DNA from: Kriegella sp965368185
GTDB lineage: Bacteria > Bacteroidota > Bacteroidia > Flavobacteriales > Flavobacteriaceae
Length of the DNA: 64,000 bases
Reading direction: 5' to 3'
NCBI GenBank assembly: GCA_965368185.1
Contig: CBDULZ010000006.1
Span: 27,134 to 91,133, forward strand
This document shows, piece after piece, positions 1 to 7,340 of this stretch (position 1 is the first letter of the stretch; the number at the start of each line of letters is the position of its first letter). The position numbers were made by a program, and so were the translations under genes. Below the pieces are notes generated by a model. The model worked only from the letters and a program-made list of their open reading frames with translations. It ran no database searches and was not told the DNA's origin.

Positions 1-108
1 CCAAGCAATCGAGCTAGCGTCGATGCTATCGATACTTTTTATAATGACACCGCTTGTACCGGCGATCAAGGCCCCTAAAACAACACCGTATGTAGCCTTA
101 CTTTTCAA
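1..108 (-). CDS. EamA/DMT-family transporter, N-terminal fragment
   Basis: Thirty-six codons run from a TTG at 108-106 to the window edge. The translation starts MKSKATYGVVLGALIAGTSG and continues with a polar stretch ending IAW. A hydrophobic first helix with a small-residue GTSG turn, then a short polar segment and a second helix start, is typical of EamA/DMT drug-metabolite exporters of the inner membrane. The TTG overlaps the stop of the upstream FAD oxidoreductase as TTGA, so the two are translationally coupled. An in-frame TGA lies just upstream and no ATG or GTG lies between, which forces the rare TTG start. The family call rests on one and a half helices only; substrate is unknown. 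Confidence 0.6.
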   Translation of the reverse strand, partial: MKSKATYGVVLGALIAGTSGVIIKSIDSIDASSIAW

Positions 109-1148
109 CGTATTGCAAATCGTTCAATATTCATTTCTCTATCAATGGGCGTCTCATGCTCAATAAACCCATACAATTTTTGAGCTGCATAGGGGCCGAT
201 CATAACTCCACGAGAACCTAATCCATTCAGCACATAAAGGTTTTTGTGCACGGCATGCCTTCCTACCAAAGGTTTTCTATCCTTAACCGTCGGTCTAATT
301 CCAGCGGCATGATGCTCCACTTGATAATCACAGCTTACAAAGGCTTCAAATTTTTTCAACATCTCTGATTTAGCCTCTGCGGATGGAGTGTTGGTCTTGT
401 CATTTCTTTCGTAAGTGGCGCCAATTCTATATAAATCGTTCCCTAAAGGAATTACAAATACGGAGGACTTAATGACATTTTCCTCCTTTAATTCGACCGA
501 TTTTATGGTTAAGAGTTCCCCTTTGGTTCCATTTAACGGCAAGTATTTAAAATACGGATTTTGTCTTAACCCAAAACCTTCGGCAAAAACAATTTGCTTG
601 GCCTCCAGCATTTGGTAAGTCACACCATTCGGATGCATACGCAATGCATCAAAATCAAAAGTTTCGGAAACAAGCTGTCCTTTTTCCCTCAAATAATTGG
701 TATATGTCAAAAGTAGTTTCTCCGTGTCTATTCTTCCCGTATGCATTACTTTACCATAGCCATAGGGCGCATCTATCGACGTATTTTTGTTTTGCTGGAT
801 TTCCGTGGACAAAAAGTGTTGCAGCCCTTTTTTATCAGATGCCTCGAACCAAGCATTTTGTTCTGCTATCGATCCGAACCGTCGTAACACGGGAACCTTA
901 TAATCTAATTGCAGCCCCAATTTACTTTCCAAATTTTTATAATGGTGATAGGCAATCTCTAACTGCTCCTTGGCATTCCAGGCCAATGTAAATCGTTTTA
1001 GAATTACCGGGTTATACAATCCGGCAGCCACCACGGAAGAAGTTTGGGAATCATCACTTATGACTCTAAATGATTTGTTATGCTTTTCCAATTGCTCACA
1101 GAAAGAAATTCCTGCAAGACCAAGCCCAACTATAATATAATCTACCAT
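105..1148 (-). CDS. NAD(P)/FAD-dependent oxidoreductase (DAO family)
   Basis: A 347-residue flavoprotein of the D-amino-acid-oxidase/glycine-oxidase fold. The FAD-binding Rossmann motif GLGLAGISFCEQL is at residues 8-20, and the closing FAD motif GLGSRGVMIGPYAAQKL is near the C terminus (about 309-325). Such enzymes oxidise amines or deaminate amino acids; the substrate cannot be read from the sequence. It lies downstream of gldN but is separated by a strong terminator, so it is probably transcribed alone, together with the overlapping EamA gene. A -7 box (TACCTTTG) ends 5 bases before the ATG, suggesting a leaderless transcript. The gldKLMN neighbourhood suggests, but does not show, a link to gliding. 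Confidence 0.85.
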   Translation of the reverse strand: MVDYIIVGLGLAGISFCEQLEKHNKSFRVISDDSQTSSVVAAGLYNPVILKRFTLAWNAKEQLEIAYHHYKNLESKLGLQLDYKVPVLRRFGSIAEQNAWFEASDKKGLQHFLSTEIQQNKNTSIDAPYGYGKVMHTGRIDTEKLLLTYTNYLREKGQLVSETFDFDALRMHPNGVTYQMLEAKQIVFAEGFGLRQNPYFKYLPLNGTKGELLTIKSVELKEENVIKSSVFVIPLGNDLYRIGATYERNDKTNTPSAEAKSEMLKKFEAFVSCDYQVEHHAAGIRPTVKDRKPLVGRHAVHKNLYVLNGLGSRGVMIGPYAAQKLYGFIEHETPIDREMNIERFAIR

Positions 1149-1153
1149 GGGCG

Positions 1154-1161
1154 CAAAGGTA
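1154..1161 (-). promoter_or_regulatory. -7 promoter box TACCTTTG before the FAD oxidoreductase
   Basis: It matches the Bacteroidota -7 consensus TAnnTTTG exactly on the minus strand. No TTTG -33 element is seen at the usual 19-base spacing. Only 5 bases separate the box from the ATG, so the start site would fall at or next to the start codon. Confidence 0.5.
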
Positions 1162-1245
1162 GAAAATTGGATTTCATACTACGAAGCAGAACAACATATA
1201 TGGTATTAAAATTACTTTATCACAAAACATAGCGTGAAGTTTACA

Positions 1246-1281
1246 TAAAAAAACATCCTGATGGCTAACCATCAGGATGTT
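1246..1281 (-). terminator. Intrinsic terminator after gldN
   Basis: A perfect 12-bp stem, ACATCCTGATGG (1253-1264) with CCATCAGGATGT (1269-1280) and a 4-base loop, is followed on the minus strand by seven T (plus-strand A at 1247-1253). It closes the gldKLMN transcript before the FAD oxidoreductase. Confidence 0.9.
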
Positions 1282-1373
1282 CTGTACTTTTGAATTGGAA
1301 TGTACTATTTTTTTGTTGGATTTATCATCCTTCCTGTTTGAAGTGGCTTTCTGCCTTTCAAATCACGACCTCA

Positions 1374-2282
1374 TCAATAGGCCCACATATCTTGCTCCCT
1401 ATCTCTGATGACCTCCTTAATACGCTTGGCTTCCAATAGCTGGAACAAGGAATTGTCGGATATGTAATCATTGATTACACGATCGCCATGAACGTTGTCC
1501 TCTCGGTAAATTATACCGTTGAACCTTCTTGCGTTCAATAACATATCAAAAGATATGGGCTGTGCCGAATTGCGTTGATTAAAGACCTTTGCCTCATGCA
1601 ACACTTGTCTTGCACTTGGGTACCATACCCAAAATAATTCGACTTTCGCATCTTCGGGATCCATTGAATCATCATCAATGAAGTTTACATCTGGCGCAAC
1701 AGGGGCAATACCTAACAAACGGTACTTGAGTTCCCCTAGACGTTTATCGAAATACCACATGCCTTTGATACGGTACTCTTCAATGTCGGCTGCGGTCAAA
1801 TCTCTACGGTTTACATATTCCATAGAAAGTTGTTCACCCGCATTGATCTGTTCATATCCAAGATCGGTTGTATCTACTTTCTGCAAAGTAGCTTCCAAAT
1901 CACTGAAATTTCTTTTTTCACTGAAATAAGAGTCTACATATACATCCTTAAGTTTTCCGTTTTTGATATTTTTCATAAAAACATCGTACAAGGATCTTCT
2001 ATCGGCACCAATATCAATGGTATCGATCGGATAGTATAGCGGAAAGTTAACACGCTCATCGAGATCAATGGTTTCCCAAACGGTCTTTGACCAGAGAATA
2101 TCCCTGTCATCAACATAACCATATTCCAAGGGGGCATCATTGTCAAGCGCTTTTTGAGCTTCCGTTTTCTTGCCAATCTCCTCTGGCTTCTTGGCGTTCA
2201 AAATATTCGCCTGGGCCATTAAGGATACCGGCATTAAGCTAACGGCTCCGATTAATAAAACATTCTTCCAATTCATAATCAT
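1374..2282 (-). CDS. gldN: Gliding motility / type IX secretion protein GldN
   Basis: A 302-residue periplasmic subunit of the type IX secretion system, which with GldK forms the ring under the outer membrane around the translocon. The N terminus MIMNWKNVLLIGAVSLMPVS followed by LMAQA is a signal peptide with a cleavage site at about residue 24-25. The mature body has the GldN/PorN pattern: the YGYVDDRDILWSKTVWE block at about residues 54-70, and a C terminus rich in RRFNGIIYRED-type segments. It is last of the gldKLMN genes, starts 15 bases after gldM stops, and is followed by a strong terminator. A second in-frame ATG two codons on is an equally possible start. Family and neighbours make the assignment secure. 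Confidence 0.96.
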   Translation of the reverse strand: MIMNWKNVLLIGAVSLMPVSLMAQANILNAKKPEEIGKKTEAQKALDNDAPLEYGYVDDRDILWSKTVWETIDLDERVNFPLYYPIDTIDIGADRRSLYDVFMKNIKNGKLKDVYVDSYFSEKRNFSDLEATLQKVDTTDLGYEQINAGEQLSMEYVNRRDLTAADIEEYRIKGMWYFDKRLGELKYRLLGIAPVAPDVNFIDDDSMDPEDAKVELFWVWYPSARQVLHEAKVFNQRNSAQPISFDMLLNARRFNGIIYREDNVHGDRVINDYISDNSLFQLLEAKRIKEVIRDREQDMWAY

Positions 2283-2297
2283 AAATTATACTAGTTA

Positions 2298-3866
2298 CTA
2301 GTTTGTAAGCTCTATAAAAACGTTTGAAACTTTCTTTAGTTTATAGCTCTTATTATTTGTAATGTATGCCTGAACATCGAATATTTGAACGGCATCACCA
2401 CGCTTAGCCCTTTTCAAGGCGGACTTGGCCCGACTATCCAATTTATTACCGTTAACCTTAACAGTAGGTTGACCAGGTACTTTGAAGCTAAATCCACTAA
2501 CCGCAAGTTTCAAATCAAAGTCAAAGTCTTCAAGAATAGCTCCGATAGTTGAAATCTCAAGGTTATTTCTTGGCATTTTAACACTACCACTTTCTCCTCG
2601 AATCGTACTTGCAGGTCTTGGGATATCTTTAATCCTAAATTCAGCAGGAGTAGAAATACGTTGACCATCGGGCAATGTACCGGAAGCAACAATCTTCACC
2701 GTTCGGCCTGTACCCGGGTTCATAATATATTTGCTCGAGCTAACTTTCTTAAGACCAGGAGCAGATGCGGTAACCTTATTATCTGGAATACCAGGAATAG
2801 AGATACTCATCGGGTTAGCTACCCCACGATACACAACATTCATCTTATCAGCAGCTATCAAAGCAGCGTTAGGCTTCGAAATTGTTGCAAAGGAGTTCTT
2901 TACAGGAACCTCAATTTCTTTACCATCTTGCATAAAATACAATGTACCCGCAACTTCATGGTCACCAGCATTACCCGAACTGACAAGCATTTTAATACCA
3001 CCGGCTTCTATCTTGTAATCGGGGCCTTCAGACAATTTTCTGCCATCTAATGTCAACTCAGCCCGTACCGGAGTCGAAGAGTTATCGGTTTTGCTAATGA
3101 TAATCTTACCATCATATTTTTCTCCGGTATAATACGCTGATTTTTTAGCAAATAACGAAGTAGCAAAATTCTTTAAAGATACCTGCTCTGTCAACTCACC
3201 TGCCAACATTGATTTCAAAGCATCTTCCTCTGTCGCTTTGATATCAGCTTGTAATGCGGTCAATTTGGTCAATGAAGCTACCAATGGGAATCTTTCATAG
3301 TGATAATTGATCCAATCAACTTTCTCTCCGCTTCTGTTTTCAACTTTACCATTCTCATCGCCTGTTTGGAAACGAGCTACAACAGATTCTTTAACATCTT
3401 TCATTGTCGCTGGTAAAATATTGATTACACCATCTCGATAATTATTGATTCTATTTAAGAAATCTTCACCTTCAGGAGTTAAATTGTCTCCTTGGAAAAA
3501 CTTTCCATCCAAGAAATCAGATTTGTCCATTACCTGGTAATCGGTGGGATCCTCAACATCTTCCAACATACCGTCTTTCAATGATTGTAAGTAATCATAA
3601 TACTCTTGAGACATCTCTTTGATTTGGCCAGCTTTGATATATAAATCACCATATTTAGCCTCATCTTCCGATGCTTTAGTACTTAGACCATCTAAGAAAG
3701 CAAGATTACTTTCTGTGGTTTTCGCGTTAGAAGTCTCCATTTTCACGTTCATCAATCCGAACGCAGCTAGTACTTCTTTACTCATGTTTAACGCCAGCAT
3801 TGCGATGAAGATCAAATACATTAAGTTGATCATCTTCTGACGTGGTGTTGCTTTTCCTCCTGCCAT
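2298..3866 (-). CDS. gldM: Gliding motility / type IX secretion protein GldM
   Basis: A 522-residue rotor/shaft subunit of the proton-driven T9SS motor. One transmembrane helix at about residues 16-36 (MYLIFIAMLALNMSKEVLAA) anchors it in the inner membrane and inserts into the GldL pentamer. The remainder is a long periplasmic rod of helical and Ig-like domains that passes torque to the GldK/N ring. Length and the N-terminal motif MAGGKATPRQKMINLMYLIF match GldM/PorM. It lies 52 bases downstream of gldL. An 11-base direct repeat CTAATTAGTTT occurs at 3872-3882 and 3915-3925, spanning the gldL stop and the gldM leader. The leader is AT-rich with no classic Shine-Dalgarno, as is usual in Bacteroidota. 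Confidence 0.97.
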   Translation of the reverse strand: MAGGKATPRQKMINLMYLIFIAMLALNMSKEVLAAFGLMNVKMETSNAKTTESNLAFLDGLSTKASEDEAKYGDLYIKAGQIKEMSQEYYDYLQSLKDGMLEDVEDPTDYQVMDKSDFLDGKFFQGDNLTPEGEDFLNRINNYRDGVINILPATMKDVKESVVARFQTGDENGKVENRSGEKVDWINYHYERFPLVASLTKLTALQADIKATEEDALKSMLAGELTEQVSLKNFATSLFAKKSAYYTGEKYDGKIIISKTDNSSTPVRAELTLDGRKLSEGPDYKIEAGGIKMLVSSGNAGDHEVAGTLYFMQDGKEIEVPVKNSFATISKPNAALIAADKMNVVYRGVANPMSISIPGIPDNKVTASAPGLKKVSSSKYIMNPGTGRTVKIVASGTLPDGQRISTPAEFRIKDIPRPASTIRGESGSVKMPRNNLEISTIGAILEDFDFDLKLAVSGFSFKVPGQPTVKVNGNKLDSRAKSALKRAKRGDAVQIFDVQAYITNNKSYKLKKVSNVFIELTN

Positions 3867-3918
3867 GTTTTCTAATTAGTTTTTAATTAATAATTGATTT
3901 GGGGTTAACTAAAACTAA

Positions 3919-4572
3919 TTAGTTTCTGTTCATGGCCGTCAACATACCACCATAAACACCATTCAATGAAGAAAGGTTCGTTGCCAAAGATTCCATTTGA
4001 TCCTTAAGTGCAGAGGCGTTCTGTACTACTTCTTCATTAACTGAAGCTTGTTTGCTTGCGCTTTCTAACTGAACTTTGTATAAGCTGTTTAATGACTCCA
4101 TTTGAGCAGCAGCATGAACCATCTCATCTGAATATTTTCTTGTAGACTCCATTGCATCAACAGTTGGGGCAATACCTTTGGCAGCACCTTCGAAGTTTCT
4201 GATGCTCGTTCCAAGACTTTCCATTAAGTTGGCGTCAACACCGGCTTCCTGTAAAAGCTCATCTAATTTTTTAGACAACGAAGTCTCGGCTTCCTTTATT
4301 TCAGCAAATTCGTTACCCTTTTTAGCTGAAGAAGCACCACCACCCAATTCTGGATAAACCAAAGACCAATCGTATTCGTCATCTACAGGTTCAAAAGCAC
4401 TGATTGCGAATATAAGCGCCTCTGTTATAAGACCTACGGCAAGAAGCAATCCTCCCGTAAGGGGGCCAAATTCCCAGTGAAGGATCTTGAATAATGCTCC
4501 AATGATTACTACCGATGCTCCAAGGCCATAAGCCATGTTAAATAATTTCTTTGTTGATTTTGACTGTGCCAT
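3919..4572 (-). CDS. gldL: Gliding motility / type IX secretion motor protein GldL
   Basis: A 217-residue inner-membrane stator-like subunit that converts proton flux into rotation of GldM. Two transmembrane helices occupy about residues 14-33 and 38-58. The charged residues placed within them, Lys29 and His32 in or at the end of helix 1 and Glu51 in helix 2 (LLLAVGLITEALIF), correspond to the conserved Lys/His/Glu set that family work ties to the proton pathway. The C-terminal 130 residues are cytoplasmic, helical and coiled-coil-like (LSKKLDELLQEAG and MESLATNLSSLNG segments). It follows gldK after a 125-base gap holding a small palindrome, wider than the other gaps of the cluster. Confidence 0.97.
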   Translation of the reverse strand: MAQSKSTKKLFNMAYGLGASVVIIGALFKILHWEFGPLTGGLLLAVGLITEALIFAISAFEPVDDEYDWSLVYPELGGGASSAKKGNEFAEIKEAETSLSKKLDELLQEAGVDANLMESLGTSIRNFEGAAKGIAPTVDAMESTRKYSDEMVHAAAQMESLNSLYKVQLESASKQASVNEEVVQNASALKDQMESLATNLSSLNGVYGGMLTAMNRN

Positions 4573-4633
4573 AATTTTAAATTTAATTTAAGGTTCGAAA
4601 TAATTAAAAAAGATTTGGTTAAAATTTGATTTT

Positions 4634-4648
4634 CCGATTTTTAATCGG
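4634..4648. repeat. Palindrome CCGATTTTTAATCGG between gldK and gldL
   Basis: A 6-bp stem (CCGATT/AATCGG) with a 3-base loop sits in the 125-base gldK-gldL gap. No T-tract follows it on the minus strand, so it is not a typical terminator. It could be an RNA processing or stabilising element, or a weak attenuator. Confidence 0.4.
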
Positions 4649-4697
4649 TGTGTATTTAATTGCGTATTTACTATTTATTGTATTCGTGTATTTCTAT

Positions 4698-6053
4698 TTA
4701 TTGCGTTGAATCTTCTTCACCCATATAATCCTGAACTGTTCTGAAGCCCACGTAGCTACGTGCAGAATCGGCATATTCGTAATCTCTGGTACTAACCTGT
4801 AGGAAGTAAGCAACATCTTTCCAAGAGCCGCCTCTGATGACTTTTCTTGCATTACTACCATCTCCCACATTGGGGTTCATGGTAGAAACGTATTCATATG
4901 CATTGGGATCATAGCTTGAATTCGTCCATTCAGATACATTACCTGCCATATTGTACAGGTTGAAATCGTTAGGCTCGTATGACTTCGCCTCTACGGTATA
5001 GAGCGCCGCATCGGCAGCATAATCACCTCGTTGGGGTTTAAAGTTCGCCATAAAACAACCCGTATCACTGATTACATAAGGGCCTCCCCATGGGTATGTA
5101 CCTCCTTCGATACCTCCCCTTGCAGCGTATTCCCATTCTGTTTCGGTCGGCAACCTGAACTGATTCACAAATTGTTTGCCACGACTTTTTTGATCGTCAT
5201 TCTTAAATTTGGTCCGCCAATTACAGAATGCCTTTGCCTGCTTCCACGAAACACCTACCACAGGGTATTCGCTATAGGCATCATGCCAGAAATAATCATT
5301 GTGCATGGGTTCATTATACGAGTATTCAAAATCTTTAATCCAAACTGTTGTATCAGGATAGATTTCCAATTCTTCATGTCGGATAAAATCTTTTCTTCTA
5401 CCACTTCTAGCTCGAGCGGCGGCATCGATATCCATCCAACTATATTTATATTTTAATTGGGTAACATCGACGGTGCGCTGGCCGTTATAAGATTCTTCTT
5501 CAGGAATATATAATGAATCCATTACCTCGGTGTAGTATTCATCAGGGTATTCGGAAATATCCCAGACCAATTCCTCGTCTTTGTTTAAAGCTCTGCCTTC
5601 ATATCCCGTTTCACCCATACCGGCATAATTGTCAAGCATATATTTATCGTAAACAGAAGACTTTGTCGTATCGGCGTCTTTAAAAGCATAATCGCCAATA
5701 CCACCATCTTCTGGACCCAAGCCAAGTTCATCTGCCAAAATAGCTAACTTGGTTCTGGTTATAGAGTCTTTGACCCATTCAACGAACTGTCGATACTCGC
5801 TGTTGGTAATCTCAGTATCGTCCATATAAAAAGATCGCACCGTTACAGTCTTGGTCGGTGCATTGAGAACTTTCGCCTGGTCTTCTTCACTTTTCCCCAT
5901 AATAAAAGCTCCTCTGGGGATTAGCTCCATTCCATAGGGTTTTTCGGGGTACCATCTTTTTCCCTTGGCTCCGACTAGCTCTCCCTTTGTTTTGGACCCA
6001 CAACTCGTGAGCAAAAAAACAAACGCTATAGATAACAACAATAGCTTTTTCAT
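4698..6053 (-). CDS. gldK: Gliding motility lipoprotein GldK (T9SS ring)
   Basis: A 451-residue outer-membrane lipoprotein that forms the periplasmic ring of the type IX secretion system with GldN. The N terminus MKKLLLLSIAFVFLLTSCGS is a lipoprotein signal with lipobox LTSC (Cys18). The body has the formylglycine-generating-enzyme/sulfatase-modifying fold: the YGMELIPRGAFIMG opening at about residues 40-53, FRLPTETEWEYAARGG in the middle, and the closing NVSEWTNSSYD, RKVIRGGSW and GFRTVQD motifs. As in other GldK/PorK proteins the fold is structural, not enzymatic. It is the first gene of the gld unit, 123 bases after the arginase-fold gene; no clear -7 box was found in that gap. Confidence 0.96.
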   Translation of the reverse strand: MKKLLLLSIAFVFLLTSCGSKTKGELVGAKGKRWYPEKPYGMELIPRGAFIMGKSEEDQAKVLNAPTKTVTVRSFYMDDTEITNSEYRQFVEWVKDSITRTKLAILADELGLGPEDGGIGDYAFKDADTTKSSVYDKYMLDNYAGMGETGYEGRALNKDEELVWDISEYPDEYYTEVMDSLYIPEEESYNGQRTVDVTQLKYKYSWMDIDAAARARSGRRKDFIRHEELEIYPDTTVWIKDFEYSYNEPMHNDYFWHDAYSEYPVVGVSWKQAKAFCNWRTKFKNDDQKSRGKQFVNQFRLPTETEWEYAARGGIEGGTYPWGGPYVISDTGCFMANFKPQRGDYAADAALYTVEAKSYEPNDFNLYNMAGNVSEWTNSSYDPNAYEYVSTMNPNVGDGSNARKVIRGGSWKDVAYFLQVSTRDYEYADSARSYVGFRTVQDYMGEEDSTQ

Positions 6054-6176
6054 ACTTTAGGTTAAATTTCGATTATGGTTATAAACTACGAACACATGTA
6101 TTTATTCTATTCTCTAAAACTACGTTTTGCTTAAATTATTGTATTGAAAGCAATTATACCTTAAAAAATATTTCAA

Positions 6177-7340
6177 TTAATTAAGCCCTTTTTTATAGGC
6201 CTTAAACCACCGTTCAGGAATGTTTTGGTTGCATGCTTCCAAATAGTCCTTTTCGGCGCATGGTAATAACGCAGGTGAGTTTGTTTTATTATGCGTAGTT
6301 AGAAGTGAAGGCACCTCAACCCACCACCTTTCGGTAAGCAGGCTTTTATAGTAGACTAATTGTTCTGTTTCTGTTGGTACTATGTATTTTGTGAAATCAT
6401 TACTCTTGGTATGCGGAGATTCTTTTATCCTAAAATTAAACCCCTCGATAAAATACCAGATTATTTGGGCCATAAGTTGACTTGATTGGTTCGCATTCTC
6501 CATTTCATAGACCCCAAAGACCATTACTTCTTCACTGATGCCTGCATACCTTGCAATGGCACATATTTCCCGACCTGTAAAACCGTTGGGAGAAAAATTA
6601 TCTGAAAAACCGACTTCGCTGGCTCGAATAGAACGAGCGTCCATACTTATGGCATGGGCATTTCTTAACAAAGGCTCTACGGAAGAAATATCGGCAGTGA
6701 CTTCGCCTAGACGATACGAGTCAAAAAAAAGACGTTCCATTAGGTCTAGCTCTTCTTGGGCGTTATAATAGCTCTGGTAGCCGATATTGGAGAAATTAAA
6801 AAGGTTATTCGGTTTATCGGTAATGATTCTGCTCATATAAGAGTTAGAGGAAATAAGCTCCTCATCCATACCAAAATCAAAACGGTTATCAATTGCAACT
6901 AGATTAATACGGTCTTTAATTCCGTCGAAGGCGCGATAAACGGCATAAGTAATGTCTTGAGTGGCACCTATAATGATAGGCACAATATTCTCTTTTAAAA
7001 GACCGGCCACAATCTCCTTCACCACAAAGTAGGTATCCTCTACAGTTTCACCTTCCTCCACATCACCAATGTCAATAATCGAAGAATTCCAATTACCCAG
7101 CAACAACTTGTATAATTGGATTCGGATCGCGGAAACATCTAGTTTTTCTGGTTTCTTTTCGAAGGCATTTCTAGACTCCCTAACTCCAATAAGCGCTACG
7201 GAAGCATTATTTAATTGGGGCAGGCCATTATTTGTGGAGTGTTTGCTAATATTTCTACCCAATGCCTGGGCAGGTAATAATTCACAGTGTGCCAATACCT
7301 TATCGGCAACGGGAACTAAAAAATCAAATGCTGCGATCAT
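6177..7340 (-). CDS. Arginase-fold protein with degenerate metal site
   Basis: A 387-residue member of the arginase/agmatinase/formimidoylglutamase superfamily; the nearest annotated type is formimidoylglutamase. The three metal motifs are recognisable by position but altered. GGDHS is GATQD (residues 125-129), DAHxD is DNRFD (151-155), and SxDxD is SMDAR (232-236). Both metal-binding His are gone (Gln and Arg instead), and the last Asp of SxDxD is Arg. A binuclear manganese centre therefore looks unlikely, and it may be a pseudoenzyme. The ATG shares its first A with the topA TAA (TAATG), so translation is coupled to topA. It lies directly upstream of gldK in the same orientation. I would not call it hutG: no other histidine-degradation gene is nearby. 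Confidence 0.85.
   Translation of the reverse strand: MIAAFDFLVPVADKVLAHCELLPAQALGRNISKHSTNNGLPQLNNASVALIGVRESRNAFEKKPEKLDVSAIRIQLYKLLLGNWNSSIIDIGDVEEGETVEDTYFVVKEIVAGLLKENIVPIIIGATQDITYAVYRAFDGIKDRINLVAIDNRFDFGMDEELISSNSYMSRIITDKPNNLFNFSNIGYQSYYNAQEELDLMERLFFDSYRLGEVTADISSVEPLLRNAHAISMDARSIRASEVGFSDNFSPNGFTGREICAIARYAGISEEVMVFGVYEMENANQSSQLMAQIIWYFIEGFNFRIKESPHTKSNDFTKYIVPTETEQLVYYKSLLTERWWVEVPSLLTTHNKTNSPALLPCAEKDYLEACNQNIPERWFKAYKKGLN

Noticed and set aside
3872..3925. Direct repeat CTAATTAGTTT at the gldL stop and gldM leader
   Set aside because: One copy is partly coding and both are AT-rich; it fits chance in Bacteroidota leaders, so it is noted only under gldM.
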